From Sphingomonas xinjiangensis (GTDB taxonomy: Bacteria > Pseudomonadota > Alphaproteobacteria > Sphingomonadales > Sphingomonadaceae): DNA of 64,000 bases. This document shows positions 35,594 through 44,275 of this stretch, in pieces. The stretch lies in contig NZ_JACIJF010000003.1 of NCBI RefSeq assembly GCF_014199255.1, positions 1 to 64,000 of the forward strand, given 5' to 3'. A program made the position numbers and the translations under genes. The notes beneath the pieces were generated by a model. It had not been told where the DNA came from. It did no database searches and saw only the letters and a program-made list of their open reading frames with translations. The stretch's first letter is position 1; each line of letters starts with the position of its first letter.

Positions 35594-38500
35594 ATGAAAA
35601 ACATGATGACGTCGCTGACGCAGGCGTTCGAGGCACGATTGCTCGAAGGAGCGCTGCCGGGAGAGTTGGAAGGACTGGATCAGGGCGAGCGCGCTGAAGC
35701 TGCGCTATATGTCGCCGAAGCCGCGGCGATTCGCCCTCCGGGCAAGCCGCAAATCCGGCTTGAGACCTATCTGGATGAAGAGCGGCGGCAGATGCGGCTC
35801 GCCGTCATCAACGACGACCGCCCCTTCCTGGTCGATTCGATCTCGGCGGCGATCGCGGCGCAGGACATCGCCATCTATCGCATCATCCATCCCGTCATTC
35901 CAGTCGAGCGTGACGATGCGGGGAAGCTGATCTCGATCGGCGAAGGCCGTTCCGAATCGATGATCTACATCGAAATGGAACGTGGCGACGCCCGCACGCG
36001 GCGCGCGCTGATCACGGAAATCGAACGCACGCTGGAGCAGGTCCGCGCTGCCGTCGACGATTGGCGTTCGTTGCAGGCCGCGATCACCAGCGACGCGGAT
36101 CGCTGCGACTCTGCCGAGTCCGGGCAATTGCTGCACTGGTTCGCCGGCGGTGCCATGACGCTGCTGGCGCATGAGCAATGGCAAGCGGACGGCAGCGCGT
36201 TCAATCAATTGGGCTTGGCGCGCTTTGTCCTGGACACGCCGATCCTTGCCGAGCCTTCGCGACAGGCGGCGCTGGCATATTTCCGCGAGGGTGGCGAGGC
36301 GCCGCTCTTGCTCAAGTCGAACGCGATCTCGACGGTACATCGCCGAACCCCGCTGGACATCGTGGTGATGCCGGCGGGCACCGGCGCGGACACCACCGGT
36401 CTGTCGATCCATGCCGGATTGTGGACCAGCGCGGCGCTGTTCGCCTCCCCTGACGAAGTGCCTATACTGCGCGCGCGGCTGAAAACGTTGGAGCACAAGT
36501 TCGGCTTTGATCCAAAGGGCCATACCGGCAAGGCAATGGCGCACGCGCTGATGGCGCTGCCACACGATCTGACCACCGCCTTCGATTCGGCGTCACTCGA
36601 GCGGCTGGTGCTGACCACCATGTCGGTCGCCGACCGCCCCCGGCCCAAGCTTCTGCTGGTCCGCTCGCTACTGGGACGTCATTTATTCGCATTCGTGTGG
36701 CTCCCGCGCGACGACGTATCGACCGGGCGCCGAGAGGCGATCGGCGCCATGCTGAGCGAAGCGGCCAATGCCAACGTGATCAACTGGTCGATCGCGCTGG
36801 AGGATGGCGTGGTAGCGCTGCTGCGGTACACACTGGATCTGCGCGGCGGCGGCAGCGTACCCGACGCGGACGTACTCGACACGCAGCTGAAGCGGATGGT
36901 GCGCGGCTGGGTGCCAGCCGTCGAAGCGGCCCTGGCCGACCAGACGGGTGGCGCATCGACGCGCCTGGCGCTGCGCTTCGCCCAGGCCTTCCCGCCCGTC
37001 TATCGTGCGACCAGCACGCCGGAAGAAGCGGCGCGCGACATCCTGCGGCTTGCAACGCTGGACACGCCGGGCACGCGCTCGGTGCGCATCACGCCACATC
37101 CAAAGAACGACACCGAGTATCGCATCAAACTTTACGCCGAAGGCGGTGCGCTGGCGCTTTCCGACGCAGTGCCGGTTTTCGAGAATTTCGGCTTTCGGGT
37201 GATCGAGGAAGTTCCGACCCAGTTGGGCAACGGCATGTTCCTGCACGATTTTCAGGTGTCGCTCGCATCCAGTTCACCGGTGTTGACGGCCGAGCCGAAG
37301 CTGGTGGAAGACGCCATCGCCGCGGTGCTGCAAGGCAGCGCGGAGGATGATGCCTTCAACCGGCTGATCGTGGACGCTGGCATGCAACCACGGGCCGTCA
37401 TGCTGTTCCGCGCCTGGTTCCGCTATCTCCGCCAGACGGGCCTCAGCTACGGCATGGCGACCGTGGTCGACGCCATTCGCCGCGCGCCTGCTGTCGCCTC
37501 CGCGCTGATCGAGCGGTTCGAGGCGGCGCATGATCCCGCACGCGCACACGACGACGCGACGGTGGAGGCCGCAACCCAGAAGATCAACGCCGGGCTCGAT
37601 GAGGTGTCGGCGATCGACGACGACCGCATCCTTCGCACGCTCAAGGGTGTAGTAGTGGCAACACTGCGCACCAACGCCTTTGCGCCCGCCTCACAGGAAG
37701 CGCTTGCCTTCAAGCTCGACTCCAAGCTTGTGCCCGGTCTGCCCCAGCCGCTGCCGTGGCGCGAGATCTGGGTGTACAGCCCACGGGTGGAGGGCATCCA
37801 TCTGCGCGCCGGCCCCGTCGCCCGCGGCGGCTTGCGCTGGTCGGATCGGCGTGACGATTTCCGGACCGAGATCCTTGGCCTGATGAAGGCCCAGCGCGTG
37901 AAGAACGCCGTGATCGTGCCGACAGGCGCCAAGGGCGGCTTTTATCCCAAGCTACTCCCCTCCCCCGCGACCGACCGCGACGCCTGGCTCGCCGAAGGTA
38001 CGGAGAGCTACCGTATCTTCATCCGCGCGCTGCTGTCGGTGACGGACAACATCGTCGGCGGCGCCGTGGTCCACCCTGACCGTGTCGCCGTGCTCGACGG
38101 CGACGATCCCTATTTCGTCGTTGCCGCCGACAAGGGAACCGCCACCTTCTCCGACGTCGCCAACGCGATCGCGACGGAACGCAACTTCTGGCTGGGGGAT
38201 GCTTTCGCCTCGGGCGGAAGCCACGGCTATGACCACAAGGCCATGGGCATCACTGCCAAGGGCGGGTGGGTTTCGGTGCGCCGCCACTTCCTCGAACTTG
38301 GCGTCGACGTTCAGTCGGAACCGGTGCGGGTTGCGGGCTGCGGCGACATGTCCGGCGACGTGTTCGGAAACGGTATGCTCTTGTCCAAGGCGATCAAGCT
38401 CGTCGCCGCCTTTGACCACCGCCATATCTTCCTCGACCCCGATCCCGATCCGGCGGCCAGCTGGGAGGAGCGCGCCCGCATGTTCGCGCTCCCCCGCTCG

Positions 38501-40201
38501 AGTTGGGCCGACTATAACCCAATCCTGATCTCGCAAGGTGGCGGCGTGTTCGCCCGCACCGCCAAGAGCATCCCGCTCAGCGCCGAGGTCAAAGCGCTAC
38601 TGGGCGTCGAGCAGGATGAACTCGATCCCACCAGCCTGATCAACGCGATCCTCAAGGCACAGGTCGACCTGCTCTGGTTCGGCGGTATCGGCACCTATCT
38701 GAAGGCTGCGAGCGAAAGCCATTCGGACGTGGGTGATCCCGCCAACGACCGGCTTCGCGTCAACGCCGAACAGGTTCGTGCCCGCGTCATCGGCGAGGGT
38801 GCCAATCTGGGCGTCACCCAGGCCGCCCGCATCGCCTTCGCTAGCGTTGGCGGACGCATCAACACCGACTTCATCGACAATTCGGCGGGCGTCGACTGTT
38901 CGGACAATGAAGTGAACATCAAGATCGCGCTCAACCGCGAGGTGATCGAAGGGCGGCTTGGGTTCGAGGAGCGCAACACGTTCCTGGCAGAAATGACCGA
39001 CGACGTGTCGGAACTGGTGCTCGAGGACAACCGGCTACAAACGCTGGCGCTCTCCTTCATGGAGAATGACGGCGCGGTGTCGCTGCCCAGCTATGTGCGC
39101 GTGGTGGAAATCCTGGAAGCGTCGGGACGGCTCGACCGCGCCGTCGAAGGGCTTGGCTCGAACGTGGAACTGCTTCGCCGTGCGCAGGAGGGCCGCGGCC
39201 TCACCCGCCCCGAGCTTGCGGTGCTGCTGGCCTCCACCAAGCTGGCGCTTCAGGATGCGATTGAGGGGCGCCGGCTGGCGGACGATCCCGAGTTGAAGGG
39301 CGATCTGCTCGCCGCGTTCCCGCAGGCGATGCAGTCGCGCTTCTCTGCCGCGATTCAAGAGCACCGGCTTCGCAATGAGATCGTCGCGACCAAGCTCGCC
39401 AATCGGCTGGTGAACCGGCTCGGCGTGCTTCACCCCTTCGAACTCGCGGAGGAAGAAGGCGCAGCGATGGGCGACATCGCGGTGGCCTTTGTTGTAGCCG
39501 AACGGCTGTTCCGCCTGGGCGACAGCTGGGAAGCGATCGAAACGGCTCAGATCAGCGAGCGGGCAAGACTGGCGCTGCTCGACGAAATGGCAGTCGCGGT
39601 ACGCGGCCAGATGGCGGACGTGCTGCGGGTGACGCCGTCGGGCGCGAGCCCCCGGCGCATTATCGAGCGGCTGAAGCCGGGTATCGCCGCGCTCGACCGC
39701 CAGGCCAAGGCGCTGCTGCTGGACGAAGTGAAGGCGCAGAGCGGGCGTATCGCCGCCAAGCTGGCGGGAACGGGCGCGCCGGCCGAACTGGTTGACCGAG
39801 TCGTCCGGCTGTTCGAGATGGATGGCGCAGTCGGCCTGGCCGAACTCAGCGTGCGGCGCGGCATCGATGAAACCGACCTCACGCGCGCCTTCACGCATCT
39901 TGGTCAGGTGCTCGGGCTCGACTGGGCACAGGCGACGGCGGCGCGGATCACCACGGGGGATCCGTGGGAACGGCTGCTGATCGCGGGCCTCGCGCGCGAC
40001 TTCCAGCAGTTGCGGCTCGATTTCCTCAGCCGCCTGCCGGACGCCGATCCGCGAGGCGGCGTGGATGGCTGGCTGTCGGCGCATGCGCCGCGCGTGGCGC
40101 AGTTCGCGGCGCTGGTGCAGCGGGCGCGGCAGACGGCCGCGCCGAATGCGGCGATGCTGGCGCAGATTGCGGGGCAGGCGCGGGTTTTGCTGGGACGTTA
40201 A
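35594..40201 (+). CDS. gdhB: NAD-specific glutamate dehydrogenase, large (GDH-1600-like) type
   Basis: Converts L-glutamate to 2-oxoglutarate and ammonium with NAD+. It has 1,535 residues, within the range of the large bacterial NAD-GDHs. An N-terminal regulatory region with ACT-like segments covers about 1-700. The catalytic part includes R-G-G-L-R-W-S-D-R, V-P-T-G-A-K-G-G-F-Y-P-K and N-I-V-G-G; the NAD part includes V-A-G-C-G-D-M-S-G-D-V-F-G-N-G-M-L. GAGGGGAG stands 12 bases before the ATG. The enzyme could drain glutamate made from D-Glu by the 20-31 kb genes into the TCA cycle. The gene symbol follows Pseudomonas/Psychrobacter use. Confidence 0.92.
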   Translation: MKNMMTSLTQAFEARLLEGALPGELEGLDQGERAEAALYVAEAAAIRPPGKPQIRLETYLDEERRQMRLAVINDDRPFLVDSISAAIAAQDIAIYRIIHPVIPVERDDAGKLISIGEGRSESMIYIEMERGDARTRRALITEIERTLEQVRAAVDDWRSLQAAITSDADRCDSAESGQLLHWFAGGAMTLLAHEQWQADGSAFNQLGLARFVLDTPILAEPSRQAALAYFREGGEAPLLLKSNAISTVHRRTPLDIVVMPAGTGADTTGLSIHAGLWTSAALFASPDEVPILRARLKTLEHKFGFDPKGHTGKAMAHALMALPHDLTTAFDSASLERLVLTTMSVADRPRPKLLLVRSLLGRHLFAFVWLPRDDVSTGRREAIGAMLSEAANANVINWSIALEDGVVALLRYTLDLRGGGSVPDADVLDTQLKRMVRGWVPAVEAALADQTGGASTRLALRFAQAFPPVYRATSTPEEAARDILRLATLDTPGTRSVRITPHPKNDTEYRIKLYAEGGALALSDAVPVFENFGFRVIEEVPTQLGNGMFLHDFQVSLASSSPVLTAEPKLVEDAIAAVLQGSAEDDAFNRLIVDAGMQPRAVMLFRAWFRYLRQTGLSYGMATVVDAIRRAPAVASALIERFEAAHDPARAHDDATVEAATQKINAGLDEVSAIDDDRILRTLKGVVVATLRTNAFAPASQEALAFKLDSKLVPGLPQPLPWREIWVYSPRVEGIHLRAGPVARGGLRWSDRRDDFRTEILGLMKAQRVKNAVIVPTGAKGGFYPKLLPSPATDRDAWLAEGTESYRIFIRALLSVTDNIVGGAVVHPDRVAVLDGDDPYFVVAADKGTATFSDVANAIATERNFWLGDAFASGGSHGYDHKAMGITAKGGWVSVRRHFLELGVDVQSEPVRVAGCGDMSGDVFGNGMLLSKAIKLVAAFDHRHIFLDPDPDPAASWEERARMFALPRSSWADYNPILISQGGGVFARTAKSIPLSAEVKALLGVEQDELDPTSLINAILKAQVDLLWFGGIGTYLKAASESHSDVGDPANDRLRVNAEQVRARVIGEGANLGVTQAARIAFASVGGRINTDFIDNSAGVDCSDNEVNIKIALNREVIEGRLGFEERNTFLAEMTDDVSELVLEDNRLQTLALSFMENDGAVSLPSYVRVVEILEASGRLDRAVEGLGSNVELLRRAQEGRGLTRPELAVLLASTKLALQDAIEGRRLADDPELKGDLLAAFPQAMQSRFSAAIQEHRLRNEIVATKLANRLVNRLGVLHPFELAEEEGAAMGDIAVAFVVAERLFRLGDSWEAIETAQISERARLALLDEMAVAVRGQMADVLRVTPSGASPRRIIERLKPGIAALDRQAKALLLDEVKAQSGRIAAKLAGTGAPAELVDRVVRLFEMDGAVGLAELSVRRGIDETDLTRAFTHLGQVLGLDWAQATAARITTGDPWERLLIAGLARDFQQLRLDFLSRLPDADPRGGVDGWLSAHAPRVAQFAALVQRARQTAAPNAAMLAQIAGQARVLLGR

Positions 40202-40214
40202 GTTGGTGAAAGTT

Positions 40215-40242
40215 CTGCAGCGGAGGTCTTTCTCCGCCGCAG
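40215..40242 (+). terminator. Stem-loop after the glutamate dehydrogenase gene
   Basis: CTGCAGCGGAG (40215-40225), loop GTCTTT, CTCCGCCGCAG (40232-40242): an 11-bp stem with one mismatch, 13 bases after the stop codon. No T-run follows, so intrinsic termination is not certain. Confidence 0.45.
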
Positions 40243-40253
40243 AGTGATTGCAA

Positions 40254-40272
40254 TTGCGAATCGTTCTCGTTA
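40254..40272 (+). promoter_or_regulatory. Fur-box-like site upstream of the PepSY-ApbE operon
   Basis: TTGCGAATCGTTCTCGTTA resembles alphaproteobacterial Fur sites of the TGCGAATnATTCTCATT kind, with the GAA-TCG-TTC dyad at its centre. It lies 40 bases before the ATG of the first gene of an iron-related operon, so iron repression is likely. Confidence 0.55.
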
Positions 40273-40311
40273 TCGAAGGATAACCTAAACGACCGAGCAT
40301 CGCGGCCACTC

Positions 40312-40953
40312 ATGCACGCCCCCGCCGCCCCGGCCATCAGGAAGCGCAGCCGGAAAAGCTTTTGGCTGAAGCAGCTTCACACCTGGCATTGGATGAGCTC
40401 GGCGATCAGCCTGATCGGGCTGCTGCTGTTCGCGCTGACCGGCTTCACGCTGAACCACGCCGCCGATATCGAGGGTTCGCCGCAATCGGTGGAGAGCAAG
40501 GCGCAGCTGCCCGCACCATTGTTGGCGCAAGTTGCCACCGACGATGCGCCCGACACCAAGAAGCCGCTGCCGGCCCAAGTCGGCGCCTATGTCGAATCCA
40601 AGCTCGGCATGGCTGCGCAAGGCACCGCGGAATGGTCGGCGGACGAGATCTACCTGCCCCTGCCCCGCCCCGGCGGCGACGCCTGGGTCTCGATCGACCG
40701 CGCCACCGGCGCAGTCACCAGCGAGCGCAGCAGCCGCGGCTGGATCGCCTACCTCAACGACCTCCACAAGGGCCGCAACGCCGGCACGGCGTGGAAGTGG
40801 TTCATCGACATCTTCGTGTTCGCCTGCATCGTCTTCACGCTGACCGGCCTGGTGCTGCTCCAGATGCATTCCAAGCACCGCAAGAGCACCTGGCCGCTGG
40901 TCGGCATGGGGCTCGTGATCCCCGCGCTCGTCGCGATCTTCCTCATCCATTGA
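40312..40953 (+). CDS. PepSY-associated transmembrane protein
   Basis: An inner-membrane protein of 213 residues. It shows the family order: K-Q-L-H-T-W-H-W-M-S-S-A before TM1 (SAISLIGLLLFALTGFTLNH), a periplasmic PepSY-like part (E-I-Y-L-P-L-P-R-P-G-G-D-A-W-V-S-I-D-R-A-T-G), then D-L-H-K-G-R-N-A-G-T-A-W-K-W and two more helices. Relatives occur with TonB siderophore receptors and carry haem-ligand-like histidines; electron transfer for iron reduction is the current view. It is first in a four-gene operon behind a Fur-like box. Confidence 0.85.
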   Translation: MHAPAAPAIRKRSRKSFWLKQLHTWHWMSSAISLIGLLLFALTGFTLNHAADIEGSPQSVESKAQLPAPLLAQVATDDAPDTKKPLPAQVGAYVESKLGMAAQGTAEWSADEIYLPLPRPGGDAWVSIDRATGAVTSERSSRGWIAYLNDLHKGRNAGTAWKWFIDIFVFACIVFTLTGLVLLQMHSKHRKSTWPLVGMGLVIPALVAIFLIH

Positions 40954-40966
40954 GCGAGGCACAGCC

Positions 40967-41491
40967 ATGCAAATCCGCCTGACCGGACTGACCGCCGCCG
41001 CGATCGGCGCAGGCAGCCTGTTCCCCGCCGCGGCGGGCGCACAGACGCTCAACCTGTCGATCGACATCCCCCGGCTGCGCGTCGCCGAATATCACAAGCC
41101 CTATGTCGCGGTGTGGCTGGAGAAGCAGAGTGCGACGCCGCACACGCTGTCGGTCTGGTACGATGTCGACAAGCGCGGCGGCGAAGGCACCAAATGGCTG
41201 CGCGACATCCGCCAGTGGTGGCGCACCAGCGGGCGCGGCATGACCTTCCCCGCCGACGGTGTCAGCGGCGCCACCCGCGCCCCGGGCACGCAGAAGCTTC
41301 AGCTGGTCGCCGGGCGCGGTGCCATGCCCCGGCTGACCCCCGGCGAATATACCCTGGTCGTCGAAGCCGCGCGCGAGGTCGGCGGGCGCGAGATGGTCCG
41401 CATCCCCTTCAGCTGGAACGGCAAGGCCGCCAGCGGCACCCGCGCGGGATCAACCGAACTGGGCACCGTCACGTTCACGCTGAAGCGCTAA
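40967..41491 (+). CDS. DUF2271 domain periplasmic protein
   Basis: A secreted protein of 174 residues. A signal peptide runs to A-A-A-G-A-Q, then the DUF2271 pattern: Y-H-K-P-Y-V-A-V-W-L-E, W-Y-D-V-D-K, G-T-K-W-L-R-D-I-R-Q-W-W-R, D-G-V-S-G-A-T-R-A-P-G and L-T-P-G-E-Y-T-L-V-V-E-A-A-R-E-V-G-G-R-E. The segment around S-G-A-T resembles FMN-attachment motifs of ApbE substrates (D-x-S-G-A-S/T), which is notable as an apbE gene closes this operon. It lies 13 bases after the PepSY gene. Function in iron reduction is inferred. Confidence 0.82.
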   Translation: MQIRLTGLTAAAIGAGSLFPAAAGAQTLNLSIDIPRLRVAEYHKPYVAVWLEKQSATPHTLSVWYDVDKRGGEGTKWLRDIRQWWRTSGRGMTFPADGVSGATRAPGTQKLQLVAGRGAMPRLTPGEYTLVVEAAREVGGREMVRIPFSWNGKAASGTRAGSTELGTVTFTLKR

Positions 41492-41508
41492 CCGGGAGGA
41501 CTTACGCC

Positions 41509-42393
41509 ATGTATCTTCGCAAACCCCTGATCGCGGCCGCCGCCGTGGCGGCCATCGCGGCGCCGGCCGCGCTCGCCCATCGTATGTGGCTGTTGCCGTC
41601 CTCTACCACGCTTTCGGGCACCGACAATTGGGTGACCGTCGACGCAGCGGTGTCGAACGACCTGTTCTATTTCGACCACCAGCCGCTGCGCGCGGTGCCC
41701 GCCGTCACCCAGCCTGATGGCAGCGAAGGCAAGGTCGAGAACCACAGCGTCGGTCGCTATCGTGCGACCTTCGACGTGCACCTGACCCAACAGGGCACCT
41801 ATCGCGTCGCCGTAGTCAACCAGGGCGTGTTCGGCAGCTACAAGCTGAACGGCGAGACCAAGATGCTGCCACGCGGCACCACCACCGCGACGCTGGCGGT
41901 GGCGATCCCCGCCGGCGCAACCGATGTACAGACCAGCGAGAGCTTCGCCCGCAACGAGATTTTCGTGACGCAGGGCGCGCCGACCGGCACCGTGTTCAAG
42001 CCGACCGGCAAGGGACTGGAGCTGGTTCCGGTGACGCACCCCAACGATCTGGTCGCGGGGGAAGCGGCAACCTTCCAGTTTCTGCTCAACGGCAAGCCCG
42101 GCGCGAACCTGTATGTGACCGCGATCCCCGGCGGCAGCCGCTACCGCGATGCTCTCAAGCAGATGGACCTGCGCACCGATGCGCAGGGCAAGGTGTCGGT
42201 CACCTGGCCGGAGCCGGGTATGTATTGGCTCAACGTCACCCCCAACGCCCCGCGCATCGACGGGGAGGGCCCGGGTGCCGGCGGCGCCCGCAGCCCCGGC
42301 GCAGGCCAGCGTCCCGCAGGAAGCACGGGCGGCGCCATGCCGCGCGGCCCGCGGGTGAGCTACACCACGACGCTGGAAGTGCTCGCCCCCTGA
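41509..42393 (+). CDS. DUF4198 domain periplasmic protein
   Basis: A secreted protein of 294 residues from ATG 41509 (GGGAGGA 8 bases before). A signal peptide (MYLRKPLIAAAAVAAIAAPA, A-L-A-H) is followed by R-M-W-L-L-P-S-S-T-T-L-S-G-T-D-N-W-V-T-V-D-A-A. The mature N-terminal His of A-H-R-M-W-L is typical of the family, which has been linked to metal binding and transport. Two beta-sandwich repeats end in a Gly/Pro-rich tail. It lies 17 bases after DUF2271. It is thought to help iron uptake with its operon partners. Confidence 0.83.
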   Translation: MYLRKPLIAAAAVAAIAAPAALAHRMWLLPSSTTLSGTDNWVTVDAAVSNDLFYFDHQPLRAVPAVTQPDGSEGKVENHSVGRYRATFDVHLTQQGTYRVAVVNQGVFGSYKLNGETKMLPRGTTTATLAVAIPAGATDVQTSESFARNEIFVTQGAPTGTVFKPTGKGLELVPVTHPNDLVAGEAATFQFLLNGKPGANLYVTAIPGGSRYRDALKQMDLRTDAQGKVSVTWPEPGMYWLNVTPNAPRIDGEGPGAGGARSPGAGQRPAGSTGGAMPRGPRVSYTTTLEVLAP

Positions 42394-43442
42394 ACGCGGC
42401 TCCGCGCATCGCCATCCCCGACAGCCTGTCGCCGGCGGCATTCCACCGGCGACAGGCGGACGCGCGCATCGTGACGCTGGCGGGGGAGACGATGGGCACG
42501 CGCTGGTCGGTGCGCGTGGTTGTGCCGGATGCTCCAGCCGCGCCCGATCTGAACCCCGGCCTTCGCCCGGGAACGGTGCAGAGTGACCGGCACGTGTACG
42601 ACCTGGCGCTGAAAGCCGAAATCGAAGCGGTGCTGGCGCGGATCGTGGCCGAGATGAGCCATTGGGAGCCCGGGTCCGCGCTCAGCCGGTTCAACCGTTC
42701 CGAACCCGGCCGCTGGCAGCCGCTCCCGCCCGCCTTCGCGCACGTCCTCGCCGCTGCGCTGGCGGTAGCGGAGGCGAGCGAGGGAGCCTTCGATCCCGCC
42801 ATGGGCCTGCTCGCCGACCTATGGGGTTTCGGCCCCGGCGGGAAGCGCGACGGCGTTCCGAGCGGGGCGGAGATCGCCGAAGCGCTGGCAGGTTCGGGCC
42901 GCCGCCAAATCGAGCAGGATGGCCGCCGTGCCCGCCGCCTGGCCCGCGCGGCGCTCGATTTTTCAGGCATTGCCAAGGGCCATGCCGTCGATGCCCTCGC
43001 CGAGCGGTTGCGCGGGCTGGGCCTCGCCGACTTCCTGGTCGAGATTGGCGGCGAGTTGCGCGGCGAGGGCATCAAGCCCGACGGGCAACCCTGGTGGGTC
43101 GATCTGGAGCCCGCGCCGGGCGTCGCCTCCACGCCGATCCGAGTGGCGCTGCACGGCCTGTCGGTGGCGACATCGGGCGATTACCGCCGCAGCTTCCACC
43201 ATGCCGGGCAGGATTATGCCCACACGCTCGATCCCCGCACCGGGCGCCCGCTGACCAATGGCGTGGCGTCGGTGACGGTGCTGCACCCCAATTGCATGCT
43301 GGCCGACGCCTGGGCGACGGCGCTGACCGTGCTGGGGCCGAACGGCATGGCGTTGGCGGCGCGCGAAGGGCTGGCGGTGCATATGGCGGTGCGCAGGCAC
43401 GGGGAGCGGCTTTCCCCGCGGCTGGAGGCGATGCTGGGTTGA
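42390..43442 (+). CDS. apbE: FAD:protein FMN transferase (ApbE)
   Basis: Attaches FMN from FAD to a Ser/Thr of target proteins in the periplasm. Motifs: G-E-T-M-G-T-R-W near the start, D-F-S-G-I-A-K-G-H-A-V-D, E-I-G-G-E-L-R, T-S-G-D-Y-R-R and H-T-L-D-P-R-T-G-R-P. About 350 residues. The start is uncertain: the conserved segment N-A-A-P-R-I-A-I-P-D lies directly after the previous stop, so a CTG overlapping it (42390) would be needed; the first ordinary start is GTG 42471. No signal peptide is evident. The likely substrate is a flavinylated partner, perhaps DUF2271, in a ferric reductase chain. Confidence 0.85.
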   Translation: MNAAPRIAIPDSLSPAAFHRRQADARIVTLAGETMGTRWSVRVVVPDAPAAPDLNPGLRPGTVQSDRHVYDLALKAEIEAVLARIVAEMSHWEPGSALSRFNRSEPGRWQPLPPAFAHVLAAALAVAEASEGAFDPAMGLLADLWGFGPGGKRDGVPSGAEIAEALAGSGRRQIEQDGRRARRLARAALDFSGIAKGHAVDALAERLRGLGLADFLVEIGGELRGEGIKPDGQPWWVDLEPAPGVASTPIRVALHGLSVATSGDYRRSFHHAGQDYAHTLDPRTGRPLTNGVASVTVLHPNCMLADAWATALTVLGPNGMALAAREGLAVHMAVRRHGERLSPRLEAMLG

Positions 43443-43630
43443 GCCGAGCGCGGCATCGGCCCGGGCTGGAGGCGCCCTGTCGGGGCATGGCAGCCAACGC
43501 CCCAGTCGCGGACATGCCCTGGTCTTCCATGCTCGCGAAAGCCGCCGTTCGTACAGGGTAGAAGTTTCCCGTTTGCGCGACGGCAAACTCCTATAGGCGG
43601 TCCGACACGCGTCACCATAAGGGGAGATCG

Positions 43631-44059
43631 ATGCTGGCGTCATTCACTGCGTTGCTCTTTGGAGCCATTGCCATTGACATCGCGGCCGCCAAACCCCTGG
43701 ACGTCGCGCGCGTTTTTCTTGAGGCGGTACGCACAGGCGATGTCGAGACGATCCGAAGATTGCGAACGGATGATGCCGTCGCGGGCGGCGGGCCGGATCT
43801 GGGTCCGCTTGGGGGATCCGAAGAATATTTGCTTCTTCCGAAGCTGAAACGCTGCGCGATCCGCGGGCTGGCGCTCGATCCGCAGGAGACGGACAGAAGC
43901 CTGCTTCGCGAGATGACGCCCTCCTCGATCGCGGCAGGTGGGGCATCCACCATCAGAGGAGGGCTGTCATGCCCGATGAGCGATGGCAGCCACCACGTAG
44001 CACATGTTCTGATCGTGGTAGTGAGAGGGCGGGTGGCGCTGTTTGCCTTCGGGGGGTAG
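43631..44059 (+). CDS. Hypothetical secreted protein
   Basis: A 142-residue frame with AGGGGAG before the ATG. The N-terminus (MLASFTALLFGAIAIDIAAA) is a probable signal peptide. The next part, K-P-L-D-V-A-R-V-F-L-E-A-V-R-T-G-D-V-E-T-I-R-R-L, recalls the first helices of SnoaL/NTF2-like folds. I do not recognise a family with certainty. It follows the apbE operon by 190 bases and may be independent. Confidence 0.55.
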   Translation: MLASFTALLFGAIAIDIAAAKPLDVARVFLEAVRTGDVETIRRLRTDDAVAGGGPDLGPLGGSEEYLLLPKLKRCAIRGLALDPQETDRSLLREMTPSSIAAGGASTIRGGLSCPMSDGSHHVAHVLIVVVRGRVALFAFGG

Positions 44060-44275
44060 CAGCGAGCACCGTTCCGAGCCTGGGCCTTTGCGTCGCAAAG
44101 CGGATGTCTCGCTAACGCACCATCCGGGTGATCAGGCTCTATCCGACCGCTCGTACCGCTGAAGGTCCGACCTTGGGTGATGTCGAGACGGTCAGCTTCA
44201 GAGCGAAAGTTCCGATAGCTGCCGGTGTTTGGCCCATTTCAGCTAGGCATTTCGCAACACGAGGGTGCGCTTAAA
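44060..44275. other. Intergenic region, no gene seen
   Basis: Some 215 bases between converging genes (hypothetical protein and radical SAM enzyme). It is visibly more AT-rich than the surrounding DNA. No clear terminator hairpin with a T-run was seen. Confidence 0.4.
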
